Assembly (NCBI GenBank): GCA_023105745.1
Contig: JALGQZ010000013.1
Coordinates: 1,647,501-1,711,500, forward strand
Reading direction: 5' to 3'
DNA: 64,000 nt
Source: Austropuccinia psidii
Lineage: Eukaryota; Basidiomycota; Pucciniomycetes; Pucciniales; Sphaerophragmiaceae
Below are positions 1-13,039 of this stretch, piece after piece. Position 1 is the first letter of the stretch, and every line of letters begins with the position of its first letter. A program made the translations under genes and the position numbers. The notes under the pieces are model-generated. The model made no database searches, had not been told where the DNA came from, and saw nothing but the letters and a program-made list of their open reading frames with translations.

Positions 1-866
1 GGGGAAGGCGGTGGTGATTCAAAAAGTTGTTTTATTTTACATGGGACAGATGGGGATTTCAGGAGGGCGGAAAGGTTGAAACATCTACAGATATGTTGAA
101 GTAACGTTTTATTTATATCATATTGTGAGCCTTAGAGGTATTTTGATATACCCAAAAGACCACAAATAACAAAATAAGATATAAATATAAATAAAATAAA
201 TTTATTTATATTATCAAAATTAAAATTAAAATATAAATACAAACTTATATATAAAAATAAAAGTTTAATTATAATTTAAAATAAAATTTGAATTAAATTT
301 TGAAATTGTGAAAATGCATTTTTACTTGAAAAAATTAAGTTATAATTAATTTTTTATAAAAAAAATGAGATTAAAATATTTTTGGTAAAACATTGTATAA
401 AATATATTATAGATTTTTATCTAATAAGTAAACTTAAGAAAATTACTTCACCATTGGATTCCTCATAAAAAATAAGGTGGGGTCATCTCTGGGTAAGATT
501 TCTGTAGCTCAACTCTAGATAAGCTTAAATTGAGTTTTTAGTATTTTCTGTACAAAAGTTGAAAATCCTGACAACCTTAATTTAATTCACACCACATGTG
601 GTGTTTACCATCAACTTTTGTGTTAAAATTGAGGTGTTGTGTGTAGTTTAGAAGCTATGAGGAATTGAAATATTTTCAATTGAAATGTCAAAATGTGTGT
701 GTGTATTACATAGGGAACTGTAGTTTACATATGAGGTATCAATTATCAAAGTTCTGTACTGTAAAAAATCAATTGAATTGTATGTGTAAATTAAAAGTGT
801 ATTACATGATGAGTAATTAAAGAAAAAAATAAATTTCAAAGATCAATTCTGGGGGGAAATAGGAGC
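1..866. other. AT-rich intergenic stretch, no gene seen
   Basis: I see no supportable gene here; the open frames are short and AT-driven. Around 540-640 there is an interrupted inverted repeat: acaaaagttga at 552-562 faces tcaacttttgt at 611-621 around a perfect 14-bp palindrome at 590-603. Short stretches near 560-580 and 620-645 echo LTR sequence of the gypsy family found later in the window, but too weakly to call an LTR remnant. Confidence 0.6.
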
Positions 867-2285
867 TGTCAGCCTGGGACTCAATACCAGAGCACAAGCA
901 TGACAGCCAAATAACATAAACCAATGGTAAAGCCAAGATACAACCAAAACATGGAGCTGAGCCGAATTAACTCAAAATGTATCACAAGAAAGAGGAAAAT
1001 CACATCTTTCAAAATATACAAGTCCCATCATCATAGGACAAAGAATAAAAAAGTTATTCCTGCTCAAAGCTATTGCTGAGCATAAACCTTAATTTTTCCC
1101 TCTCATCTTAAATCCAGAGAAAGAGGCTTAACCCCATAAATTGGGTATTTAAGGGGAAGCTCCAAGTCAGGGCTATCCAATGGTACTAGCCAAAATGAGC
1201 TAGCACTAGAATTACAGAAGTTATGACAAAAATAAGGTAAAATAAGGGTGATTAAAATATTCACCTCTCATCTAACTTCCACAGTTTTAGTGTGAGATAC
1301 CTAAATTGTGGTCTTTTTGGAAAGAGCAAAATAAGGGCTATCTAATGGTGCCATTGAGTTTCATATATCTTATCTAGAACAAAGGATATGGAGCAAACAA
1401 GTTCCATACAGTTTTTGGACAAATCATAAATGTGTACAAGAAAAGCTGTACATGGCATAACTTTGCCATATTGCATGATAGCCATACCAAATAAGGTCCC
1501 ATTGTGTAGATCACATCCAGGGCTTCAAAATGAACCAATTTTGAGCTCAACATCTTAAAAACGGACAAAGGTATAGCTGTTTTAAGGTTAAAATCCCACA
1601 GTTTGGCCAATACAGCCTTAAAGTGGGATACTATCCCATAAGTATGATTATGAGGTGTCAAACAGACAAAGAAGCCTGTTTATAATTCAACAACTCATAC
1701 TTAATTCAAATACAGAGGTCCATACAGGTTCTGTACAGCTTCTGATGCATCAGAATCACCAGAACACACCTGTGAGATCCTTTGGTGAAGGTTTTCTCCC
1801 TGTATAGGATAAAAATGACTACTTGTGGTTCTAAAACCACATTTCCACCAAATACCAGTCTGTATTGAGTGTATAGAACCACAAACCAGCCCACATTAGT
1901 GAAAATTCTCACTCTGTGGTTGTGTGCAGAGGTAAACAACCTCCACTAACCCAAAACAAAATAAAAGGAGGCTGTTCCTCCCCAGGAAGCTAATCCAGCA
2001 TCCTTTTCCTAGTACTTCTACATTGTATAACTTCTTAAAAGAAGTTGTACCCTTGGAATTTAACAGATATAATTATAAATTGTAATTATTGTAGGGTTTA
2101 TTATTGTAAACCAACAGATAAACACTGCACCCAGGGCTATCAACAGTACTCATCATCACTAAATTCATTTATTATAGCCCTTTTAACCATCTATTATCTT
2201 AATTATCATCTTTATTTTCGTGTCATGCTCATAGTTAAAGCTTTTATCTGCCATTGTACAGCTATATCATAGATTCACCCTGACA
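867..2285. repeat. Solo LTR of a second LTR family, copy 1
   Basis: The segment begins TGTCAG and ends CTGACA, a perfect 6-bp terminal inverted repeat of TG...CA type. It is flanked by GGAGC (862-866) and GGAAC (2286-2290), a 5-bp target duplication with one mismatch. No coding region lies between the ends, so it looks like a solo LTR of about 1.42 kb. From about 1075 to the end it is clearly similar to 53745-54952 (shared blocks include the gttccataca segment near 1400 and the gggatactatccca segment near 1640). By analogy with the ends of the gypsy LTRs in this window it may be oriented on the minus strand, but orientation is not proven. Confidence 0.7.
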
Positions 2286-2290
2286 GGAAC

Positions 2291-3399
2291 TCTAGCTCCA
2301 AGGGGGAGCCAGACGACCCAAATCCCTTCTGACAGCCGTGGGATGTCAAAATCTACTTGAATGTTCATCACTTTTGTCCTGGAATTGATTCACAGAGTCT
2401 GTGACTCAGTTTATGATGAAGATTTGATACCAACCAGGGCAGTTTTAACTGTTGCCAAGAGGGTAAAACTACCCTTAAGTTAAAACAAACTTAGTAAAAA
2501 CTGTTTGAACTCGTTTCTACGACTCTTATACAAATTATGACGTGTTTTGAAGTCTCTAGACCAGGTATTACTATAGTAATGGCTGATTTAAGGGTCTAAA
2601 ATGACTAAAAATAGCCAAAAATGGCTAAAACCAGCCCTTTTTTGGTCTAAACCAGGGTTCAATCATTCCATAATTGGATTTTCTGTTTTCAGAGTGTTTT
2701 CCATGCCTACCAAGAGTAAATTTTACCTTTGGAGTAAGAAAATTGATGGCTATAAAAGAATTTCTTCTTTGCCCCACTTTCCTCTTTATGTTAGAGACTT
2801 TTCCTTTTATAATTAGTTTAAACACTGTTGAAATGATCAATAAAAGAGTCCAAATACCTTTTTAAATCATCCTAAACTTTTTAACCACATTAAAAAATCA
2901 TTATATTCATTGTTTGTAACTCTTATATTACCATTTTTAACCCTTGAACCACCCCAAAAGTGAATTAAAGCATCTTTCATCACTGTTAACTTTGTCACTT
3001 TGTTTCCAAATTTACTCTGGTATAATTTGGGCATGTTTTATCTTTAGATATCTTTTTTAATACTTTATTCTTTAATTGATTTCTTACAATTCTTTTCTCA
3101 ATTAATTCCAATTGAAAATGCTCTTGAAGAAATTTCTTTCGTAGCCTTGAATATCTCTTGTAGAGTATTTTTGGATAAATGTTTATTTTTGGTAAAAAAA
3201 TAAATCTTTATAATATTATTGTTTTATACTTATAAAGTTAAAAAAAATAAAATTGGCATGTTTTCACTTAAAAAAATATTTCATACTCTTTTTAATTATA
3301 TTTCACCTTATACAAATTTTGAGGACAGGAAAAGCTCTTGATTTTGAATGAAAGTTTCATATCCACACCTTATACATCTATTCAGAGTTGCAAGAAGTT
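2291..3399. other. Intergenic, no gene seen
   Basis: AT-rich sequence between the solo LTR and the Tnp2-like relic. The open frames here are short and overlap on both strands, and none has recognisable content. I see no terminal repeats or tandem structure. Confidence 0.5.
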
Positions 3400-6300
3400 A
3401 GTCTTATTCAGTTCATGTGTTCAATTAATATGAATATATCTATCTTATTAATTGACGTTCATATTTTGTTATTTGTTGGAACCTTTGCAAATACTCCAAT
3501 CAAGCGCTCATACCCCATGTGGCTGAGGCTTGTGCTGGGCCCCAACGTTGGAACAGTTCTGGAATATGATCAGAAAAATGATGATTTGGTTGAATTTTCT
3601 ATTTTGGGAACAGGTGTTGATTGGAAAGGCAGAATTATTTCCAATGTTCAGCAAATGCAGTCATATCATCCATTGAAACAGTTCAACATGTGGCAATGTT
3701 GATAGCACTAAGCAAATGGAATGTATTCTTGGTTAGTTCATTTGCAAGTTCTTCTCCTTGACCGATTTTTCTTTGAGTGTTTGGGGAATTGTGTTCATCT
3801 AATGACATCTGTTGACTGAGAATTCAAAATGGAATATAGATCTTGTATAAGAGAGCCTATTCAGCGGCTTTTGAACTACCATGAGAGGGGGAACCCATTT
3901 TGCGGGGTACTCTTGTCCATGACAAGGGAATTAGGGTATCAGATATGATTTGTCAGAGATGCTCCAGAGCCTCACCCTTGATCTGGTGATCACTCAGGGC
4001 AATGATATCCAGCTCAGAGGGGATTTCAGAATTGGGGATGTAATCCACATCAAATGAGGGAATCTCCGCAGAGCCACTAGAAGGGTGTTGCATGTGAGGG
4101 GTTGGAATTGGAAAGTGATTTTGTGGGGTGGAAGTAGTTGGGAGTGACTCATTTATTATTTTCGCTGCATCTCTGCTAAGGGATCAGGCCTCTCTCAACG
4201 TTATTTGATCAAGAGAGCTGTTGGAGGTCATGGACTCCAAGTCTGCTCTGTTGGTGTCATTAGATTTCCTTCAGGACCTGAAGTATATTTTTGATTTGGA
4301 CTCTGGAATGCACAATTGGAAAGCTGCATGATACTTCAAAATTCCAAGTATCAAATTATGCATTATGTCAAGATTAACCATTCTGGTTGCATCCCAATAT
4401 GGAAGGTCTTACAAAATTGAATATTGCACTCCATACTCAGAAAAAATTTCTTTTCTTTGTTTTGGGGATTCCCAAAGGCATTTGCCAATGGTTGATTTAT
4501 GATTTTAGTATGAGTGTGTGTAGTGAAATTGGGGACCAATTTCTTCAATTGGAGCTTTGTGAATAGTGCAAAAATTACAACAGTGGTTGCCTGAATGTGA
4601 AATGAATCCAGTAAGCTTGTGCATGGAAAACAAATACGCATTGGCCGTGAGGATGGCAACACAGATAAAGGATCCTGAAGGACCTGTTGAATTTGGTGAA
4701 AAATTGTAACCAGGTCATAGCTCTTTGAGCTCCTTGATGAGTGGCATTAATAGGTAATTCAATTTAAGGGAATTTGGCTCCTTTTGATGAGGGATGATTC
4801 CTGAAACATAGAAGTTCTCTGGCTTAAATCTTTCACTTGGGGAGAGATCAAGACAAATAAGCAGGATAGGTCCAATGCTGGCCAAATGGCTTGACATTCC
4901 ATGTGCATTGAGCCACTACACATAAATGGAGAAGGCCAATGCAACAGGAATGAACAGGTCATTGATATTGCTAGTGCCTGTAAAGTGCCTCCATACCAAT
5001 CCATCCCAGATGTCAAATTTGGGGGAACCTTTGGGCGTTTAGGATTGTTGATGTTGATTCACAATTCGCATAATTACAGCCCCCTGGAGAAATCTGGAAA
5101 GCCAATTTTTGAATGTGTAGTAAATGAAATGTTTTGGTGGGATAATCTTTTTTTGATGTTGGTTGTGTTTTGGGTGCAGGGTTCAAATGAATTGATGAAT
5201 TTGCCTAATGATTGTGTGCAAGAGGGATCATGAGTATTTGGGTCATTATAGCATTGAAAGTGGGGGTGGTCAGCTGTGACAGATTCAGTAAGGCCATTAA
5301 GAACAAAACATTGAGGACAACATATATAGTTTAGAATCACTGGCTCCAATTGGAAATGTTTAAATATGGTACTGAGATCTTGAGGTATATGGAATGCAGG
5401 AGTGGGGGGACCACCTGAGCTTGAGATACTGCACTTGATCAGCAGGTTCAGGGTGGGGTTGAGAATGCATGAAGCCCTGCAGGGTATATTATACCTTAAT
5501 GATAGAATGGCGGATATAATCATTCCAAGATTGTGTGGGGGAAGGTTTGGACTTCTGCTGTATGGTTTCTGTGCAGTGGATGCCAGACCCAGTGGTGTGG
5601 AGAATGTGCTTTGGGTCAATTGAGAATAATCAGCTGGAAAACATTTATCCAATAGAATTTGCAGGCATGCAGATCCTGATGTGAAATTAGGGATGTTTGG
5701 ATGGGATTTGGGTGCAATGGCTTATTTGAGCTTTTTAATGTACTGTTTATATTGGAAAGGTTTGAAGGCAATTCCCTGCCTATCACCCTCAGAAGAAGAG
5801 TGTGTTTGATTTGAGCAGTGTTGACAAAGGCATATACGCATTGAGGAATAGTGGTGGGTTGTCATTGTTACAGGAATTGTGAATAAGGTTGGTTTGTTTA
5901 TAAATATCTATGGTTGATATGCAAGTGCTTAGGAGTGCTATTAATTGGAAAAAAAATTGAGTGATTATTTATGAAGGGGGAGATGATTTGAGCCATTTGA
6001 GGATTTTATCCCATTTGTAATGGTGGCTGAGACACAGGGCTGAAAGTGGAACATATCTCATCTGGATTGGGGAATTGGTTAAGAGGTTAGTTGGGTAGAA
6101 TGCCATGCTTCTCAATGCTCGTACATATTCTATTTTATTTACACATGGTGATACTGTGGGGTTGACCCTTGAGGGGCATTCCATTAGGGATGTGGCGACA
6201 TTTAATTGAGGGGATTAACATTCAAACCATGTATGCTGGCACGCCATTATACATGGTTTGAACCTTATTACAGACATAATGATATAAATCTATTACATCA

Positions 6301-6612
6301 GTGTTTGGAGTGGAGCTAAAATCTTGGTATTTTGTTTGAGTGCAGCAGGCTTTCAATTGGTTGGAATCTCTTGCCTTTCTTGAAAAGATTTTGTCTCTTT
6401 TGTGGGTAAATTCTTCATGAATATACCCTTATACAGATATAGAATTCTGAGCAATTTTGATGCATATTTTGGCAGTTGGATAATTCACAAAATGTGACAA
6501 TGGGGAGGGGGAATTTTTTTTGAATCTGATTACTTATGGATGATGAGTTCCCTTTGAGATCAAGGAAATATGACATTATATGCTGGTAGACATGCAGTGT
6601 GGTTTCCAACAA
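3400..6612 (-). pseudogene. Tnp2-like transposase (CACTA/EnSpm type), decayed
   Basis: Conceptual minus-strand translation gives a broken but ordered transposase. A possible N-terminus starts at 6612 and another piece lies at 5969-6184. A cysteine-bearing block at 5652-5074 contains YICCPQCF and later CTQSLGKF. Next come the pieces ICLDLSPSERFKPENF and GIIPHQKEP (4715-4897), a zinc-ligand-like NHCCNFC block near 4560-4590, and the MVNLDIMHNLILG segment near 4340-4380. A last block, YERLIGVF, lies near 3500. These are the conserved blocks of fungal Tnp2-like transposases, DDE enzymes that excise and reinsert CACTA-like elements. Stops and frameshifts separate almost every block, so it cannot encode a working enzyme. 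No terminal inverted repeats were found. It is divergent from the plus-strand relic that starts at 6798. Confidence 0.65.
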
Positions 6613-6797
6613 AAGTGGAGGAGCTCAAGAGTAGGCCGGGAGAATTCTCCTCAAAAGAGTCTTATTAAGCTTCCACCAGACACTTGGTTCCCACTATTCA
6701 TACAGTTTCTCTATTATACGTTTTAATTCACTCTATTTTATCATAATACTGAGCTTTTTCATCAAGCTGAAAACATAACTGTAGGTTTTTAGCCATC
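6613..6797. promoter_or_regulatory. Possible shared divergent promoter
   Basis: About 185 bp lie between the apparent starts of the minus-strand Tnp2-like relic and the plus-strand relic. The stretch is AT-rich in its plus-proximal half (ttatacgtttt near 6714, tctattttatcataat near 6730). A bidirectional promoter is inferred from geometry only. Confidence 0.3.
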
Positions 6798-8870
6798 ATG
6801 TCATCTTCCAACCCACGTAAATCCCATTAAGGTTCTGCTCATGACTCAGATAGTGAATCTAGTATAGAATATCTTTGAACAACACAGTCACCAATGAGTC
6901 CCAACATTCCACTCACAACCCCTATTGCATCCTCAATGAATGTATCAGGTCTCAACATTGATGTGGGAAATCCAATGGCTCAAACTTCAAGCACTTGGTC
7001 AATTCCTAATATTTCCATCACTCAAATTCCCCCGAATCCCACCAATACACAAATGACTGTGTCTGAGGGGCCAGGAAACACACCTGAGATCTCATCAAAG
7101 GCTAATCCACAATCACAATATCCGTGAGACCTCCTCCTTAATACTGGTCAGAATCCAGTGGTGTCCCAGGAACCCTTTTGGTGAAGTAAACAGGAAACCC
7201 TCAATATTCCATCAGGATCTCAGGTTCATGTGGGCCATGGAAAGCTGGTTGATGGTGGGCCGCAAAAAAGACCATTGGAAAATGTTATTCAGAGTTGACT
7301 TTCAGAGGGAAATCCAGGATTGAAACTCCATCAAAGTAAGTCGGTTTTTGGAATCTAAAATTTTGCAAAATCTGACATGTTTGTTTCATGGGCTAGATAT
7401 GGCACCTAAAGGAAACACAGTCCAATTGAAGATCGTGAGTATTACCAGGATTTTTTAATTTGCTGATATGTTAACTGATGATTTGCATGGCAGGTGATGA
7501 ACTTTATGCATCTTCACCTCTTGTCCATAAAGAAAAATTCATTGGATGTCATCATCCATATGCCTCCAAACCAAGAACGGGTCATGCCAGTTCATCAAGA
7601 GAAAAAATTGTGGACTATGAGGATGAGAACATGTCTCCTACTCAAAGTGAAACAAATGATGAACCAAGGAGGGACAATTTCACTGAGCATGAGCAAGGCA
7701 CTCAGTAAAATAGTGAATTCACCCATCCTCAAATGCCCCCTGCCCAGAGTATGCTGGATCAATCCAAGATGAGACAGTGAAGGAACCAGGCTTGCAAAGA
7801 TCAAAATGTGGCAAAACATGAAAGCCAGAAATAGCAACAAAAATGGCTGAAAGAGGAACTTCCAGAAAATGTCCATGAGATAAGATCAGCTGTACCCGCC
7901 CATTGCCTGTTCCTACTCAAAGTAAGGGATAAGGATTTTTCCTCACTACCAGCACCCTCCAGAACAGAAGAGCATGAAATTGAAATTCAAGTGGCTGGTC
8001 ATCTAGGATATGTCCCCAAGGACGTTTTCAATGAGCCATTGACACAGTTTCAGTCTCAGGATGTCCAAAGCTACTGCAAAAATGAGCTCCACAAGTTACA
8101 ACTAAAGCAATTCACTTGGGACTGGGAGAGCTTGTGGCAACATCCATTCAACAAGTTGATGTCTATGATTTTTTACCATAACTTCCGTCTTGCACTTGTC
8201 AGCACTAAGTATCATCACGACTTTTGGAACAAGGATCATAATAACTACAGGGTTGTGGCAGCTTTAATGGAGTGATATTTCACTTATTTGAAAAGAGAAT
8301 GGAAGTCTATTCAAAAGGATGCCAATTATTTGGTAAAAAAGAAGGAGAATCAAAAGCTCGCAAAGATTTGTCAAAGGGTTAGTTACCCTATCTCTTCTTC
8401 ATTGTGAAGTAACTCTAATGATAATCTAATTGATGATGTGCAGACCTGTGAGCGCCATTGTGAATGGTGTGATACAGAAAAATTTCCAATTCTAGAATCA
8501 CAATTCATTGACCCTTGGGTATGTTCAGATACTGAGGAGATAGTGGAAAATGGCCTTCAAGGTTACTGAAAAGTGGGCTTACACTGGCACTCAGGCCTAT
8601 TTAATGAGTTGGTATTAAAAATTGATCAAGAAGGAGAGTTTTTTAATCAGATTAAAAGAAGGATAAAAAGACTATTGATAGACTTCCAGAAATACAATGT
8701 ACAGATGATGGGGATATTTCTGAAGGCCTAACCTTTCAGGGATTTGATCAAGATTGGCTCAAAGGTTGTAGTTAGATGCAGACTATTGCCCTCAAAATAC
8801 TTGAAATGCCAGTTATTAGTGAAAATGGCAATGCTCTGCAATAAGTTAGGAAAATAAATGTATAGCACAT
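6798..8870 (+). pseudogene. Companion gene of the Tnp2-like element, decayed
   Basis: From the ATG at 6798 the conceptual product starts MSSSNPRKSH, then a stop, then a Ser/Pro/Thr-rich stretch (6894-7127). An apparent intron ends near 7492, where ttgcatggcag meets the next exon. Further pieces run at 7478-7708 and 7991-8275 (with the block WDWESLWQHPFN near 8130), and after another probable intron a piece near 8445-8700 contains CEWCDTEKFP. Stops occur throughout. I do not know a function. Its head-to-head position with the transposase suggests the second gene of a two-gene rust transposon, but this is inference. The aromatic-rich C-terminal half looks like a folded domain; the N-terminal part looks disordered. 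Confidence 0.5.
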
Positions 8871-9249
8871 TGACATAATAAGGTTTGGTGAATTGTTTGT
8901 GTGGGTTAAAAACAATCTGATTAGTATTTCTTAAATGCGCTACATCTGGATAAATAAATTAGAATATGAACAATATGAGCTTGTATGTAGTAATGTAATA
9001 TGGTTTCCCTTATCAATATTTGTCTATTGCTCATTTTCATTCAGGAAATATTGAAGAAGCTCAATCCAGCTCATGGTGTTCATAATTGTGGACCTGTGAT
9101 GGGGTGAAAAAAGGTTATCAACTTTTTCAAACACAAATGACATAAAATTAGGAAGGCTCACGCATATAATGAGCATTTCTTTTCTTGGACCTATTGGTGA
9201 TGTAAATATGAGATTTCCATAAAAAATGATTTCAGAATAGTAATACAAT
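8871..9249. other. Gap between relics, no gene seen
   Basis: AT-rich sequence between the plus-strand companion relic and the 3' end of the minus-strand helicase relic. An open frame at 9024-9248 on the minus strand has no recognisable content, but it could be the decayed C-terminal tail of the helicase. Confidence 0.4.
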
Positions 9250-11650
9250 CAGGGACACAGATTAGCTTGAAAGGTACCTTCCGCATGTAAACCTCAGCTG
9301 AATGAGGAGTGATATAGTGAATAACCTTCACAGATTGCTGTTGTCCAATACAATGGAGACGATCAACAGCCTGAGCCCCAATGGCTGGGTTTCAAGTTGG
9401 CTCCTGGAAGAGTTGATGTCACTGTGGAAAAATTTAGGTCAAATTCTCGGGGTCCCCTCACCATTAAGTAGACAATATTAGCACAAGTGATGTTGACGCC
9501 AGTTCCAGCTGCAGCAATGGAGGCAATGAGTACCTCACATTCAGGATTATTGAAAAGTTTCTCCAGGGCCTTTTCCTGACCTCTTGCTGTAATTGTTCCA
9601 TCAATGCGTGATGAAAGGATAGAGTGATGGGCAAGGACTATACCAATTCTACCAAAGCAATGTTGTCAGATCAATTTATTTGGGAAAGCATGCATATTAT
9701 AAATTACTCACAAATCAAGAGGTTGGGTCTATTGGGAGTAAACAACCAATTTTCATGGACCACAGTTTGATTGTTTGTTCTTCAGTAGGCTTTTGAGAAG
9801 GTGTGCAATTTTACTACTCATCATGCATGTTTCCACATCCACAATAGTTCCAGTGATTGTTGAGGAGTTATCTTGAGTGCTCCTGCCCTCATGGTTTTAC
9901 ACATCTGAATCCGCCATTGTGTTAAGCATTTAATGATGGTTACAACATATTTGCAGCTTATTAATACTTCTAAAAAATTCCCCTGGCCCATTTTTTTTGG
10001 ATGATAGGAATTCTTTGTATAATGCAGAATATTATTTCTGCATCGTTGGGTTGAGTGGGAGAAGTTGGTAGTGATGGCTAATAATGGGGGAGAGATTTGA
10101 GATGGGAGGTTTTGGTGTGGCGCAAGGTCAAATGGCGCGATTCCAGATGCAAAATATCATTGCTACCTTTGGAAAAACTATTCAGAATGAATGGTGACCA
10201 GTTATCTTGATCTGAGCTCTGTGGTTGGGTGATGAATGATATTATGCCCAAAAGGTCATAAATGGTGTTGTGAATAGGTGTGCCTGTTAAACATATTTGA
10301 TGGGATGATAGTAGGCTATTACTGGAACGGTGGATGGCAGTGTGTTGAGAGAAAATATAGCCATAAGATGGGGGAAGCGTTATTGGACATAATAGGATAT
10401 TTGAATTATTAGGAGATCAGATACTCACTGTGCTTCATCCAAAATTATACAATGCAGATTGATTTTAAAATTGATGATGTAGAGCTATTTGTTTGTATGA
10501 ATTCTTGAGTGATAGTATTGTAAGAAGTGAGGACGATATCACATTTTAAGACGTTGGCCTCAGATAATGAGTGACAAGTGGGGCCATGGTAGGTGTTGGC
10601 TTGCAGTGCTCCAGCTTGAGAATGCTTGGATATTTCTGATTGCCAGTTGGTGATTAGGAGAGGTGGGCGTGGAGCGGTGGGAGTTTGTAATTAGCTGCTC
10701 CTTGGAGTTTAAAATTAGTGCAATGGCCTCAATGGTTTTACATCATCCCATATCATCCAAAAGCAGTCCTCCAAGGGGGGTATTGGTTGAAAGGGATTTG
10801 AATGAGCTGATGACCTTTTTTGTAATGATGTGCCTTGCATTAAAAGGGGATCCAGGGGGTGAGGTGGCCCAAAGGTTACAGGCGGATTGTCCATTGGGGA
10901 TTTAGTGATCCCAGAGAAAATCTAGTCCGTTTTTTTAATGAGGGAGGAGGGGGGTCTTAATTATGGAATGGAGCGGGGTCATCATGGGAAGGTCTGATCC
11001 ACTGGGTAATTGGATCAGTTTTTGCTTGGAAGACAAAGAAAAGACAGCTGGATACAAGGGGGTAGTTGAGATTGAAGTGGGAGTTGTGGGAGTAAAGAGT
11101 TGACATTGGCTTTGAGAATGAAAGTCATATTTGTTAGGTATTTGAAGATTAAAGTCTTGTTTTCCAAAACCTTGATTATGAATAGAATTTTTGGATACCA
11201 TGTGAAGAACATCAACGCTAGATTGGGTTTCTGAGCTGAGGAAGGATTATGCTGATCAGTCATAAATACTGCCTCAACAAATAATGTTTGAGTAGGATTG
11301 GATTGGAAATTTTCAATCCATGTCCCACCAGGACCACAGTGCATGAAAGTCTTTGGTGCCCCAAGAAATGGTATCAACATGCTGGAAAGGGTTTCAGGAA
11401 GAGAGCCAATAGTATTCTGGTGATTGGGGAGATATATAAATATGTTGTGTTGATTGTGCCATAGCATAACCCAAGAAGCTAAGTGGGAATTATCAGAATT
11501 AAAGGTTATATCACCATTTATTTGAATACAAATATTAATCATCCCAATGCAAAGTGGTTGTGAAGAGGTTGACATGATGGCTATTATGGAATATTTGGTC
11601 ACAGTGGGAAATTATATGATCAGGAAGGGGTAGCTAAAGGGAATGAAGAC
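9250..11650 (-). pseudogene. SNF2-family (Rad5/RAD16-like) helicase, decayed
   Basis: Minus-strand translation shows helicase motifs in the right order. Near 11330 there is an N-terminal block with CGPGGTWIENF. Near 10740-10790 GGLLLDDMG is followed by a stop and then CKTIEAIALIL, a spoiled Walker A. Near 10500-10560 lies CDIVLTSYNT, and near 10440 CIILDEAQ, the DExx-box. The C-terminal helicase part has RIDGTITARGQEKALEKL and LIASIAAAGTGVNITCA (9480-9610). After a probable intron comes the motif-VI-like QAVDRLHCIGQ near 9340-9375, where a Trp codon upstream has become TGA. SNF2 ATPases move along DNA and remodel chromatin or act in repair. The Walker A lesion and internal stops make this a pseudogene. 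Rust genomes may carry many such copies as transposon cargo; that is inference. Confidence 0.7.
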
Positions 11651-13034
11651 CAATAAGCGCAGGTGGTGAACTTATATGAGAGGCAGAAATGGACTCAAAT
11701 GGGCATGGCATGTGGTTATGTGCATGGTCATTTGGAAGATGGGCCTCTTGGACTTATAATTTTAATATCCCATTTGGGGCATATATCAAGGCAAGGTGGC
11801 AAGAATGTGGGACAACCAATATGATTGCTGGATCTTCTGCATATTACCCAAGGTTTGGTGGTCCAAGGTTCACATCAAAATATCTGATATTGGTGGGTTG
11901 TAGCAACTTCTTGTAAAGTGGGATATTAGAGGCATGCAGACTTGCTCTCTGGTGTGACAGAAAATAGTAAGTGAATCTTCCCCAGGTTAATTGTCTTACA
12001 GTGACCTACTGGGCAATGGTGGCGGTGGAAAGGAAAATTTCACTGTGGGGATCTTTTTATGTGGGCAGGTGAGGTATGTTTGGTGACATGCCACCAAACA
12101 TGAGTTTGGCTTTGAGCGGAAATTCTAGTGGACTGACACCTACTGGGATTCCAGGGGGGAATGTGTGGTTAATCAAAGGGGGAGCCTTCCGTGACCCGTG
12201 TTCCACTTACACATTTGCCCCTATTGTGTTTGAGGCTGTTACTAATCCACCCAGATTGGCATCAGGGTTTTTCCCTAATGCATGTGAGAATCTCCAGAGA
12301 AATAGCCCACCTTCCCAAGGTATTTTTTGCTGGAAGACAGGCGCCAATAGTTCTGCAGCATGTGTGAGAATTTCCAGCATATTACCTGCAGTGGCGGATG
12401 CCCCGCAATTATAACCAGCCTCAGGGATCATAAGCGGGGGTTATGCAAAAGCGTATGAGGCTTAAGCAAATCCACACTGATTGGCCTCAGGTTTCTGCCC
12501 GCAGGCCAGTGAAAGTCTGAAGCTAAGTGCGCCACCTGCACATGCAAATAGCTGGTCAGAAGGCTGGCAGTAAAAGGTCTGCCAGGCGTGTGAAATTTTC
12601 CTGCATATGATCCCTGGGGGGTGAATATGAAAGTGTGTGGCAGCCCAACAATGTGCGGGCGTGAAAAAAAGCAGGTCCAGTCATAGCTTGCCCTGACCTC
12701 GGTACCAGAGTGAATCCACCTTTTGCATATGACCTGAATCATTAGTCATCCAAATATGCACCCCTTACATTAACTGGGAATGCACCAGCATCTGTGTGGT
12801 AGTTAGGCACAGCTCTCCAACAAGGTGTATCAAAGGGATGCATTAGAGAAATTTGACTTGATGGCTTGGTGTTATTGCCTGGTAAATTCTTGTACAGCTT
12901 TTGCTCTGCCCTGAAGCATACATGTACAAAGGTGTACATACTACAATGTTGGCTGTACAGATTAGGATGGTGTAATACTGCTTCAGCCTACATGCATATA
13001 GCCAATGGGTATCCACCTTCCAATTCTTTGAATA
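11651..13034. other. Unassigned region, moderately GC-richer
   Basis: This stretch contains open frames on both strands, such as 12076-12414 (+) and 12428-12742 (-), but none has a domain I recognise. Composition is less AT-biased than around it. The left end may hold the decayed N-terminus of the SNF2-like relic (a HLALIYAPNG-like reading on the minus strand near 11770-11810). The bases 13035-13039 (CACAT) are the left target-site copy of element A. Confidence 0.35.
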
Positions 13035-13039
13035 CACAT

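Noticed and set aside
3388..3702. Plus-strand open frame of 104 codons
   Set aside because: The minus strand of the same region continues the Tnp2-like relic (YERLIGVF block), so the plus frame is probably its shadow.
12076..12414. 112-codon plus-strand open frame with Gly/Pro/Ser-rich content
   Set aside because: No recognisable domain and a similar-sized opposing frame on the other strand; it was left within the unassigned region.
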